Below, piece after piece: positions 6,665-14,602 of a stretch of 17,921 nucleotides of DNA (the stretch's first letter is position 1; each line of letters starts with the position of its first letter). This stretch comes from an uncultured Zetaproteobacteria bacterium (lineage in GTDB: Bacteria; Pseudomonadota; Zetaproteobacteria; Mariprofundales; Mariprofundaceae): assembly GCA_913056285.1 (NCBI GenBank), contig CAJXNE010000018.1:1-17921 (forward strand), written 5' to 3'. A program made the translations under genes and the position numbers. Below the pieces are notes generated by a model. It saw only the letters and a list, made by a program, of their open reading frames with translations. It ran no database searches and was not told where the DNA came from.

Positions 6665-8623
6665 TTATGTCAGAGGCTTCGGCTCGCCGAACAAATACCC
6701 CTGCAAGGCATTGATGCCGATCTTTTCCAGACTCTTGAGCTCTTCTTCCGTTTCAACACGTTCGGCAATCACCTGCACATCCAGCCCATGGGCAATATCA
6801 ACCACGGTTTGCAGGAAGAAACGGTTGTCGTCATGCTCGGCGATATTACGGACATAACTGCCATCGAGTTTAATATAATCCAGCTTCAGGCGACGTAAGG
6901 TCTGGAATGAACTCATCCGCGTACCGAAATGTTCCATCACGACCGCACCTCCGTAATCATGTACAAGATCAATAAACGATTCGGCAGCATCCAGACTTTG
7001 CAACAAACCATATTCAGTGATTTCAAAACACATCTGTGATGCAGCCTCTCTGTGACTGCCAAGCTGTGTTGTCAGCCAGTCCATAAAGTCGGTATTATCA
7101 AGCGAGCGGGCAGAAATATTGATGCCCAGTTTGCCAGCGTCCGGTTCGCCGGATGCATTCGATTCAAGCGCTGTAGTGATGTGTTCAATCACATGGCGGT
7201 CAAGCTCAGCATGCATATCCAGCCGCTCTGCCATGGATGTAAATGAAGCAGGCGATACCTGCTCACCCGAATCATCCTGGATACGAATCAGCACCTCGCG
7301 ATATATCTGTCCACCCTGTTGGTTGAGCACCGCTTGCGCTAGCAGGTGGATGCGATGATCCGCCATAGCCTGTGCAATCAGCGTTTTCCATGCCTCATTG
7401 CCTCTGGCTTCACTGTTACTGGTCAACATAACGCATGCATTGGCACCCTGATGTTCAGCTTGTGACAAGGCCGCATCAGCATCAGCCAGAATCTCACCCG
7501 GCTCAGTCTGGCCGGAGCTGCTCGCATGAGAAAAGTGGGTGATGCCTGCATGGGCAATATCATCGACTGTCAATGTCGTTGCCAGTGCATTCAAGCCGGC
7601 GCGAAGCGATGCCTCGAATTCAGCGACCATATCCGCATCAGCCAGCGGCAGAATAACGGCAAAGTCTGTGCCGGTGATTCTGGCCGGCGTCGCATCCTGA
7701 AAAGAATCAGCCAGCCGGGTCAGCAACCGACCGATTTCAACCAACAATGCGCTACCGGCCTGATGACCGAACTGCTGATTGTAGCCGGCAAGGTTTTTCA
7801 TTCTAATCACCGCCACTGCGCCAGAACCGGCAGTTTCTTTGTCCCTGATGACATGTCCCAACCGGGCATCAAAGCCACGGCGATTAATCAATCCCGTCAA
7901 TTCATCGTAATGAGCCTGTCGGCGCAGTTGTTCAGCGCGTTCACTGAGTGTACCGATAAAACCTTCTACCTTGGCCGACATTTTATTCATAGCCAGCACG
8001 ACCCTCTTCAATTCGCGCGTGCGTGGGATATTTTCAACAATCGGAAATTCGCGCTCGGTGATCGCCATTGCCTGTTGTTCCACCTCACCAAGCGGGCGCA
8101 GCAAAGCTTTAAGTATCATCAGCACCGCAATCAGAGAAAGACCAAATGCCAGCAACGACCAGCGCAGCATTGTCATCGTCAGATCCCACATTTTTTTATA
8201 GGCGTATCCCGGATGCGCCGCCATAGTCAACCTTCCAGCCTGATTCCAACCGGTGGTAATCACCGATTCAGCTACGGGTGTTTCCAGCCTCAGGTTGTTG
8301 ATAAACCAGGCAGGTACCCCTTCGATGCGGGATGTGTTTTGCCGTTCAATCAACTTTTTTCCCGCCATGGATTCCAGCTTCAACGATTTATAATAACCGC
8401 TGTCGAATACCGCATTAACCATGGTATCCATAGTCGCGATATCCTTGCTTTTCATATACGGCACCAGCGACAAACCTAACGAATCGGCGGCGCTCTGTGT
8501 TTGCGTGGCCAGTTGCAATATGAGAAAGGAGCGTGTGTTTTCCACGCTGGCCCAGAAAACACCGGAAAAAATCAGTACAGATGTCACAAAAATAAGTGTA
8601 ATTAGCTGTCGGAATAAGGTCAT
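6665..8623 (-). CDS. lapD: LapD-like c-di-GMP receptor with degenerate GGDEF and EAL domains
   Basis: This 652-residue inner-membrane protein has TM1 at about 5-25, a periplasmic domain (26-152) of the LapD/MoxY type, TM2 at about 153-172, HAMP (about 173-225), a GGDEF-like domain (235-395) and an EAL-like domain (about 410-650). Both output domains look enzymatically dead. The GGDEF position reads TGTDF (317-321), the EAL position reads EVL (443-445), and the usual DDFG reads EHFG (564-567). Other EAL residues remain (N502, E534, K585, the AERVET stretch at 620-625), fitting c-di-GMP binding without hydrolysis. In Pseudomonas, c-di-GMP-bound LapD sequesters the protease LapG and so keeps the adhesin LapA on the surface. 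The gene follows lapG by 5 bp, and its ribosome binding site (AAGGAAGG) lies in the last lapG codons. Confidence 0.92.
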   Translation of the reverse strand: MTLFRQLITLIFVTSVLIFSGVFWASVENTRSFLILQLATQTQSAADSLGLSLVPYMKSKDIATMDTMVNAVFDSGYYKSLKLESMAGKKLIERQNTSRIEGVPAWFINNLRLETPVAESVITTGWNQAGRLTMAAHPGYAYKKMWDLTMTMLRWSLLAFGLSLIAVLMILKALLRPLGEVEQQAMAITEREFPIVENIPRTRELKRVVLAMNKMSAKVEGFIGTLSERAEQLRRQAHYDELTGLINRRGFDARLGHVIRDKETAGSGAVAVIRMKNLAGYNQQFGHQAGSALLVEIGRLLTRLADSFQDATPARITGTDFAVILPLADADMVAEFEASLRAGLNALATTLTVDDIAHAGITHFSHASSSGQTEPGEILADADAALSQAEHQGANACVMLTSNSEARGNEAWKTLIAQAMADHRIHLLAQAVLNQQGGQIYREVLIRIQDDSGEQVSPASFTSMAERLDMHAELDRHVIEHITTALESNASGEPDAGKLGINISARSLDNTDFMDWLTTQLGSHREAASQMCFEITEYGLLQSLDAAESFIDLVHDYGGAVVMEHFGTRMSSFQTLRRLKLDYIKLDGSYVRNIAEHDDNRFFLQTVVDIAHGLDVQVIAERVETEEELKSLEKIGINALQGYLFGEPKPLT

Positions 8624-8628
8624 ATCGA

Positions 8629-9369
8629 TTACCTTCCTTGCATATTTTTGGCCGTATAGCTTTGTCCGAGGTTGCGCTCCCGTTGCATACGAACATTCAA
8701 ATCACGCCATAAATTGATTCGTTGCGACCCTCCGGCCACCCTGCGACCCTGACCGCGTTCCTTGGACATCCACAGATTCTTACCATTAAAACTGTAAACT
8801 GGCAACAAGTCATGCCGGCTCGATGCAGGCCGAATTTTGTCAATCAGATTATCCAGAATCAGCGGGTCGCTATCCGGCGTTTCATAATAGGCCAGCACCA
8901 TATGGGCCTGATTCAAGCGTAGTGCCTTCACATAGGTGATCCGGAGCTTTTCATCGGGCACGCCCATCTCGCGCAGGGTGAAATATTTAGCGATAGAAAA
9001 ATCTTCACAGTCGCCACCATTGGTAGACAAAAACTCAACCGGCGTGGCCCAATAATCGGCTCGGTGCCAATGCTTTTTGTCCGATATAAAGCGAACCCGA
9101 TTAAAGAAATCATTGACGGCGTGAATGGATTTCCATTCGCTATCCCCCTTGTGATTGATGATCAGTCGTTGCCATTCAACAATACGATTTTTGGCCGATT
9201 GCCCGAACTGGCTCGTAATTCGGCTCAAAAACTCGGGCGTAAAACCATTATTGCCCGCCATGCTAATAGCAATGACAAACAGGATAGACAAAAACAACAC
9301 CTGCCTGCAAACAGGTAGTAATGGAACCCTGTTTCGAATCGCCATACAAAAACGCAGTGTTGCTAACAT
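8629..9369 (-). CDS. lapG: LapG-like periplasmic cysteine protease (bacterial transglutaminase-like, BTLCP)
   Basis: This 246-residue protein has an N-terminal hydrophobic export segment (about 22-38, following Arg residues) and a BTLCP protease domain. The catalytic triad is visible: C121 in NGGDCEDFSIAKY, H156 in QAHMVLAYY and D173 in LILDNL. The C-to-H and H-to-D spacings are close to those of Pseudomonas LapG. The acidic DCED next to the cysteine corresponds to the calcium-binding region in LapG. The known role is cleavage of the N-terminus of a large surface adhesin when LapD is not c-di-GMP-bound, which releases the cell from the surface. Neither of the possible starts, ATG at 9369 or ATG at 9345, has a good Shine-Dalgarno, so the N-terminus is uncertain. 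It is the first gene of a lapG-lapD unit. No adhesin or type I secretion genes are in the window. Confidence 0.92.
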   Translation of the reverse strand: MLATLRFCMAIRNRVPLLPVCRQVLFLSILFVIAISMAGNNGFTPEFLSRITSQFGQSAKNRIVEWQRLIINHKGDSEWKSIHAVNDFFNRVRFISDKKHWHRADYWATPVEFLSTNGGDCEDFSIAKYFTLREMGVPDEKLRITYVKALRLNQAHMVLAYYETPDSDPLILDNLIDKIRPASSRHDLLPVYSFNGKNLWMSKERGQGRRVAGGSQRINLWRDLNVRMQRERNLGQSYTAKNMQGR

Positions 9370-9371
9370 GC

Positions 9372-9392
9372 AGCCGTGAAAACGGCTTTCAC
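9372..9392 (-). promoter_or_regulatory. Overlapping alternative hairpins just before the lapG start
   Basis: Read on the minus strand, GTGAAA-GCCGT-TTTCAC forms a 6-bp stem, and the overlapping AGCCG-TTTTCA-CGGCT forms a 5-bp stem. The two cannot form together. They end two bases before the lapG ATG, where a ribosome binding site would be expected but is not seen. The element could control translation as RNA or be an operator dyad as DNA. Function is inferred. Confidence 0.35.
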
Positions 9393-9456
9393 AAGGTATT
9401 CAGGTCTGTGTGTTTTCATAAAACGTTGCTTCTCATAACGCATAAGAAAAACAAAG

Positions 9457-9487
9457 CAAAAGAAAGGCCAACCTGAATAGCCTGGCC
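9457..9487 (-). terminator. Intrinsic terminator of the ispG-hisS unit
   Basis: On the minus strand, 27 nt after the hisS stop, GGCCA pairs with TGGCC (six pairs with one G-T) around a loop of about 10-12 nt. TTTCTTTTG and further T-rich sequence follow directly. This is a reasonable Rho-independent terminator and would separate hisS from the downstream lapG-lapD unit, which then needs its own promoter within about 9370-9457. Confidence 0.6.
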
Positions 9488-9513
9488 GACCCTGCTAAAG
9501 CATTACAATCAGA

Positions 9514-10755
9514 CTATGATTGAAGCACTTCCATCAGTGAATTGAAAGCAAGCTGCTGTTGCTCGCCAGTCGCCATATTTTTCAGCGTGACCACGCCAGT
9601 CTGCATTTCATCTTCGCCAATGACGACAACAAAGCGCGCGCCTTCGCGATCTGCCGCCTTGAACTGGCGTTTGGCGCTGCCGCCACCGCAATGCACCACG
9701 CTGAAACCATGTTGGCGTAGTTCATCAGCCTGTTGCAGCGAATAGGAAATCACCTGCTCGCCCAACGCTACCACAGCCACATCCAGCGCAGCCGCTTCCT
9801 GTTCAGTCAGCAGCATGGCCAGGCGCTCAATGCCTGCGGCAAATCCGATTGCAGTGGTGGCCGGGCCGCCCAACTCTTCGACTAAACCATCGTAACGACC
9901 ACCGGCCAGCACTGTACCCTGCGCCCCCAATTGATCGGTGACGATTTCAAAGGCGGTACGATTATAATAATCCAGGCCGCGCACAATGCGCGCATTGATT
10001 CTGTATGGCACATGCAAAGCCTTGAGCCCATCCTGTAATCCGGCGAAATGGGACTCGCACGCTTCACACAGGTGATTTACCATTTCAGGCGCATCGCTCA
10101 GTTCGGCCTGACATGAGGCCACCTTGCAATCGAGCACGCGCATAGGATTTTTGTCGATGCGCTCGTTGCATGTTTCGCATAACTTGTCAGCACGTTGATT
10201 CAAATAAGCCACCAGCGCATCGCGATAGGCCGGGCGACAGGCAGAACATCCCAGCGAATTGATTTCTAACTGCAAGCCGGCAATGCCCAGTTCAGATAAG
10301 AATCGGTGCGCCATGGCCAGTATTTCCGCATCTTCCAACGGGCCAGCCGCGCCGAACATCTCCACGCCAATCTGCTGGAACTGTCTTAAACGCCCTTTTT
10401 GCGGCCGTTCACGACGAAACATCGGGCCAATATAATGCCAGCGCTGACTACCCGAACGCGTTAACCCGCCCTGCAAGTAGGCACGAACAGCTCCGGCAGT
10501 GCCTTCAGGACGGAGACAAATCTGATCGCCACCCTGATCGGTAAAGGCGTACATTTCTTTGGAAACGATATCGGTGGCTTCGCCGATAGAACGCACAAAT
10601 AACTCAGTTGGCTCCAGGATCGGCAGCCGTACTTCGGAAAAGGCATAGGTGCCAAACACCTTGCGTGCTGCCGTCTCCACACGGTGCCATGCCCGCACCT
10701 GTGCAGGCAAACCATCATGAATACCTCGAATACTTTGTAACTTTGTGCCCGCCAT
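9514..10755 (-). CDS. hisS: Histidyl-tRNA synthetase
   Basis: This 413-residue class II aminoacyl-tRNA synthetase charges tRNA-His. Visible motifs are the N-terminal IRGIHDGLP, motif 2 (GPMFRRERPQKGRLRQFQQ), the histidine-specific LVRGLDYYNRTAFE-type stretch (here VRGLDYYNRTAFE), the second histidine-binding motif AGGRYDGL, and motif 3 (AIGFAAGIERL). The Cys-rich insertion (CETCNER, LDCKVASC, HLCEAC) is the usual one in many bacterial HisRS proteins. The C-terminal anticodon-binding domain is complete. Length is normal. The ATG directly follows the ispG stop codon (TAAATG), with AGGAG inside the last ispG codons, so the two are translationally coupled. ispG-hisS is a widespread gene pair in proteobacteria. 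Confidence 0.98.
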   Translation of the reverse strand: MAGTKLQSIRGIHDGLPAQVRAWHRVETAARKVFGTYAFSEVRLPILEPTELFVRSIGEATDIVSKEMYAFTDQGGDQICLRPEGTAGAVRAYLQGGLTRSGSQRWHYIGPMFRRERPQKGRLRQFQQIGVEMFGAAGPLEDAEILAMAHRFLSELGIAGLQLEINSLGCSACRPAYRDALVAYLNQRADKLCETCNERIDKNPMRVLDCKVASCQAELSDAPEMVNHLCEACESHFAGLQDGLKALHVPYRINARIVRGLDYYNRTAFEIVTDQLGAQGTVLAGGRYDGLVEELGGPATTAIGFAAGIERLAMLLTEQEAAALDVAVVALGEQVISYSLQQADELRQHGFSVVHCGGGSAKRQFKAADREGARFVVVIGEDEMQTGVVTLKNMATGEQQQLAFNSLMEVLQS

Positions 10756-11856
10756 TTATTTGCTCTCCTGTTGCTCGCGTATAGCAGCGGCGCGGCGTTC
10801 CACATCTTCAACCAGCCTATCAATCATGTTCGCAGTTTTGACCTTCTCCGCCTTTTCGCCATCGCGATACAGCATGTGCACCGGATAGCCGCCGGTGATC
10901 CCAACATTCACTTCTTTTGCTTCACCGGGGCCGTTGACCACGCAGCCGATCACTGCAACATCGATATTTTCATGGATGTGCGATAAACGTTGTTCAAGTT
11001 CGGCAACGGTATCAATGACATTGAACTTTTGCCGGGCGCAGCTCGGGCAGGCAATCAGATTGACACCGCGATGGCGTAAGCCCAGTGATTTCAGGATTTC
11101 AAAACCGACTTTCACCTCTTCCTCCGGCTCGGCGGCCAGCGAGACGCGAATGGTATCGCCAATGCCATCGGCCAGCAGTAAACCCAGACCAATGGATGAT
11201 TTAACAGTTCCGCCGAACTTGCTACCGGATTCGGTGATACCCAGATGCAGTGGGTAGTCCACCTGTTCGGCCAGTTTGCGATAAGCGGTTACTGTCATTG
11301 GAATATTACTGGCTTTCAGCGACACCTTGATATCATTGAAGTTCATATCTTCCAGGATATGGATGTGGTTTAACGCCGATTCCACCATCGCATCAGCGCA
11401 GGGCTCGCCGTATTTTTCATTGAGCTCTTTTTCCAGAGAGCCGGCATTGACTCCGATACGAATCGAAATACCTCGTTCCGCCGTTGCTTTAACCACTCGC
11501 TCAACCCGGTCGCGGCCGCCGATATTACCCGGATTCAAACGCAATCCATGTACGCCGGCATCGAGAGCCGCCAGTGCCATTTTGTAGCTGAAATGGATAT
11601 CGGCAATGATGGGCGCATCGGTCTGGTTCAGAATCTCTGGCATGGCTGCAGCCGAATCCGGATCGGGCACGGACACGCGTACAATATCGGCGCCGGCATC
11701 TTCGAGCCGTTTAATTTGCGCTACGGTAGCATCAATATCCGTGGTCAGGGTATTGGTCATGGACTGTACCGCAATCGGGGCATCGCCGCCTACACTTACA
11801 TGGCCGACCTGTAATTGCCTGGTTTTATGACGCGGTTTTACGATATTATCCTGCAT
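10756..11856 (-). CDS. ispG: 4-hydroxy-3-methylbut-2-enyl diphosphate synthase (GcpE)
   Basis: This 366-residue protein is IspG, which reductively opens methylerythritol cyclodiphosphate to HMBPP in the MEP isoprenoid pathway, using a 4Fe-4S cluster. The TIM-barrel start (IAVQSMTNTLTTD), GLRLNPGNIGG and the cluster-binding residues are present: C270 and C273 in the ACPSC motif, C305 in IGCVVNGPGEA, and E312 as fourth ligand. It is the single-domain bacterial form of about 360-370 residues. The start ATG is preceded by GAGGA at good spacing. It abuts hisS downstream and lies 23 nt after the lipoprotein gene upstream, so it is probably cotranscribed with both. Confidence 0.98.
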   Translation of the reverse strand: MQDNIVKPRHKTRQLQVGHVSVGGDAPIAVQSMTNTLTTDIDATVAQIKRLEDAGADIVRVSVPDPDSAAAMPEILNQTDAPIIADIHFSYKMALAALDAGVHGLRLNPGNIGGRDRVERVVKATAERGISIRIGVNAGSLEKELNEKYGEPCADAMVESALNHIHILEDMNFNDIKVSLKASNIPMTVTAYRKLAEQVDYPLHLGITESGSKFGGTVKSSIGLGLLLADGIGDTIRVSLAAEPEEEVKVGFEILKSLGLRHRGVNLIACPSCARQKFNVIDTVAELEQRLSHIHENIDVAVIGCVVNGPGEAKEVNVGITGGYPVHMLYRDGEKAEKVKTANMIDRLVEDVERRAAAIREQQESK

Positions 11857-11879
11857 CTGATTCCTCTTAGGTATTGTAA

Positions 11880-13010
11880 CTAATTTTTTTGCTGCAGCAG
11901 AGCCAGCCGTTCCTTTAGCTGCCTTGCACGTCGCAATGATTCTATATATTCAGATTCTTCAGGCGCCAGGGCGGCAGCATCACGCCAGTATCGGATAGCG
12001 ACATCGAGTTGTTCTCGCCTGAATGCATCGCTGCCTTTGGAAAAAAGAGAGACCGCTGCGGCATGTACTTTTTTCTCTACCCGGGCTAACAGCTTGCCGG
12101 CATCCTTGCCGCCATTGCGTTGGTAGATATGAGCAAGCTGTTTGGCTTGCAGTAACGCCCCGTTAGCCAATGCGGCCTTCACCTGCGCAGCTGTTGCAAC
12201 TTTTACATGGTTGACTCGTTTGACGTTGATCAATGTTGAAGGCGCGGATGTATGCCCCGGCAAGGGCGGGATACGCAAAAAGTCCGGCATCTTTTGTTTA
12301 ATATTCGCCATCAGTTTTTTACCCTTGATCTGATCCGGTTGCAGTCGCAAATAGGATTCCAGTTCGATATAGGCCATTTCAGGTAAATCCTTGCTTAAAT
12401 ATCGTAAGCCTTCACGGAACTCCAGGCGCGATCGTTCATCCAGCCGGTCCTCAAAATTTTCGCGCATACGTGCATACACTTCATCGTCGGTGCTGATGCC
12501 CGCAGGTGCTTCATAGGCGGTGGCATCATGAAGCAGTTTGCGGTCTTCCCGTCTACGCTGCTTGAGTAATTGTTCAAATCTGAACTGCCGCACATGCTGT
12601 TCCATTTCTGCATGCTTTTTTTTGATCATCGCTGGCTTGATGGTGACTGCTTTGGCCTGATCATATGACCATAAAGCATCTGACCATCGCTTTTGCTTCT
12701 CACTCTTTTGTGCCACATGTAGATAATGCAGATATACCCGTCTGCGGGCAGGCTCAATGACCTCCTTCAGAAATTTATGGGCTTTTTTATAATTCTTGTC
12801 TGACTTGTTCATAGCGAGCACACGCGCTCTGGCACGCATGATCCTGCCACGTTTATAATCATGCCGGATAACAGCGTAGGGATTCATCATATTGAAGGTA
12901 TCACTGCCCTTGATCAGCAGATCATCAACAGCATGATCAAGACTACTTTTGTTAGCCTGACATGCACTTAGCATGAGAGCAACAGCAATGAAACAACAGT
13001 ATCGAATCAT
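11880..13010 (-). CDS. TPR-like lipoprotein of unknown function
   Basis: This 376-residue protein begins with a lipoprotein signal. A short basic N-terminus and hydrophobic core end in the lipobox LSAC, with the lipidated Cys at residue 17. Residue 18 is Gln, so sorting to the outer membrane is likely. The rest is rich in Lys, Arg and Ala and strongly helical. Repeat-like helix pairs are visible around LRYLSKDLPEMAYIELESYL and near the C-terminus in SLFSKGSDAFRREQLDVAIR, which resembles a TPR. I recognise no named family. The start lies 3 nt after the adenylate cyclase stop codon, and ispG follows 23 nt downstream. In many gammaproteobacteria a different TPR lipoprotein, PilF, lies upstream of ispG, but this protein is longer and I would not call it PilF. 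A scaffold or partner role for the cyclase is possible. Confidence 0.8.
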   Translation of the reverse strand: MIRYCCFIAVALMLSACQANKSSLDHAVDDLLIKGSDTFNMMNPYAVIRHDYKRGRIMRARARVLAMNKSDKNYKKAHKFLKEVIEPARRRVYLHYLHVAQKSEKQKRWSDALWSYDQAKAVTIKPAMIKKKHAEMEQHVRQFRFEQLLKQRRREDRKLLHDATAYEAPAGISTDDEVYARMRENFEDRLDERSRLEFREGLRYLSKDLPEMAYIELESYLRLQPDQIKGKKLMANIKQKMPDFLRIPPLPGHTSAPSTLINVKRVNHVKVATAAQVKAALANGALLQAKQLAHIYQRNGGKDAGKLLARVEKKVHAAAVSLFSKGSDAFRREQLDVAIRYWRDAAALAPEESEYIESLRRARQLKERLALLQQKN

Positions 13011-13013
13011 GAG

Positions 13014-14513
13014 TCAGGCATCTCCGGACATTGAAAGGGTTGTATCAGACAGTTCGAGATTAAATGCCAAATCGACAACATATTCAATATCCTTAATCAG
13101 CTGCGGCGTGGATGCCGCGGCATACCCTGTCTCCAGTTTTTTGCTTATCCCTTTAATTCTGTGCACGCCAATGCTTTGAAAATCAAAGCCATCTCCCAAT
13201 AAATCAAATGTTTTCCGAGACATCACCAACTCACCGCCGTGACCAAGGTTGCCCATGCGCGATGCGACATTCACAGCATCGCCAATCACCGTATATTCCA
13301 GGCGTCTGGCTGCGCCCACATTGCCGACAATCGCCTGGCCGCAGTCCAGCCCGAACCGGAAGCTGATTGGCTCGCCATCAGGCCGCTTGATGCCCAGTTT
13401 CTGACAGGCCATGCTCATTGCCAGCCCGGCCAGTGCAGCGTGCCGGACATGGTGCTTCTCATTCACGGGGTGATTGAATACGGCCATGACTGCGTCACCG
13501 ATGTATTTGTCCACATGGCCGCCATAATAGGTAATGACACGATGAAACACCTCAAAATGTTTGTTTAGCAGACGCACGACTTCTTCTGTTTCAGAGGATT
13601 CGGAAAAGGAAGTGAAGCGCACCATATCCGCAAACAGAACAGAGACTTCCTGACGATGGTTTTGCATCTTCACATCGCCACTTTCAAACACGTCATTAAT
13701 CAGTTTCGGATTGAGGTAGCGACCAAATACATTACGCAGTTCTTCTTTATGAGCCAGCTCATGCGCCATCACATTGAACTGGGACAAGGCATCCGCCAAT
13801 TCATCATTGCCATGCACAGGCAAATCAATGTCATAATCACCGTTGGCCACCCTGAGGGCGGCATCGCTCAGCATTTCGATCGGTCGGCTCATGCGTCCTG
13901 CTATCCAGAATACCAGCACGCCAGAAAACAGCACTGAAAATACTGCTGCCAGGGCAAATTTCTGACCGAGCTTGCCGGCAATATCTTTCCACTGCTTGCC
14001 GGAAAATCGAACCGCTATCGTACCCATGACAGTTTTGGCATAGATCGCTGTTTTTGCATACCACAGCTGCTTTAGCGGCAGCCGACTGACCGTACTGTTT
14101 CTGGTCAGGTTTTTCAAAACAGGACCTTCCAGTTGCACGGGGCCAAAAGATTTCACGCTACCATCATGAAATCTGATCACCACGCCCAGCACTGTCGGCA
14201 CCTTATCCAGAAAGCCTTGCACAACGATAGTGGTTTCCGTGCTGCTACCGGACAATAACGGTAATTTCAGTTCATCGCTAAGCCGATCCACCTGCAACTC
14301 AGCCTGCGCAGCCTGATGTTCCAGCCATGCATCGTGTTCGATATCAAGGATGATAAAAAACAGCACAACAATTGCGATGGTCACAGTAAACCCGACCAGC
14401 ACAGACCAACGCCAACGAATAGGGATGCGAGGGGCGAGTCTTTTTATTTCCTTGCCGCTGTTTTCCGAGGTTGGTAATGATGACTCCGAAGAGCTTGAGT
14501 CAATATTATTCAC
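13014..14513 (-). CDS. Membrane-bound class III adenylate cyclase with HAMP domain
   Basis: This 499-residue protein has a polar N-terminus, TM1 (about 37-56), a periplasmic sensor region (57-185), TM2 (186-205), HAMP (206-258), the RYLNP linker (265-269) and a class III nucleotide cyclase domain (about 285-465). Metal-binding D296 (VLFADMVRF) and D340 (KYIGDAVMAVF), adenine-selecting K336, and N415 and R419 (GDAVNVASRM) are all present, so the enzyme should be active on ATP. The second substrate-selecting position is Thr (T408 in EYTVIGD) rather than Asp, as in class IIIb cyclases, several of which respond to bicarbonate. The start is GTG at 14513 with only a weak GAG upstream. The next gene, a lipoprotein, follows after 3 nt. 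The CRP-like site at 6409 suggests a cAMP receptor exists in this organism. Confidence 0.9.
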   Translation of the reverse strand: MNNIDSSSSESSLPTSENSGKEIKRLAPRIPIRWRWSVLVGFTVTIAIVVLFFIILDIEHDAWLEHQAAQAELQVDRLSDELKLPLLSGSSTETTIVVQGFLDKVPTVLGVVIRFHDGSVKSFGPVQLEGPVLKNLTRNSTVSRLPLKQLWYAKTAIYAKTVMGTIAVRFSGKQWKDIAGKLGQKFALAAVFSVLFSGVLVFWIAGRMSRPIEMLSDAALRVANGDYDIDLPVHGNDELADALSQFNVMAHELAHKEELRNVFGRYLNPKLINDVFESGDVKMQNHRQEVSVLFADMVRFTSFSESSETEEVVRLLNKHFEVFHRVITYYGGHVDKYIGDAVMAVFNHPVNEKHHVRHAALAGLAMSMACQKLGIKRPDGEPISFRFGLDCGQAIVGNVGAARRLEYTVIGDAVNVASRMGNLGHGGELVMSRKTFDLLGDGFDFQSIGVHRIKGISKKLETGYAAASTPQLIKDIEYVVDLAFNLELSDTTLSMSGDA

Positions 14514-14602
14514 AGCTCGACTCTAACGAAAGCACTTGTCCGGGCAATGCCGGGTGACGGTGGGAGATGGTTCTGCCGAAGCTGAATGGTTGGCTATTTA
14601 TA

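Noticed and set aside
7526..8479. 317-codon open frame on the plus strand
   Set aside because: It is antisense to lapD, whose domains are continuous and recognisable through the whole stretch. The plus-frame protein has no family features and no ribosome binding site context.
14514..14602. CCGG-N6-CCGG element between the adenylate cyclase and Rossmann-GGDEF genes
   Set aside because: The stem is only 4 bp and no T-run follows, so it is not a credible terminator.
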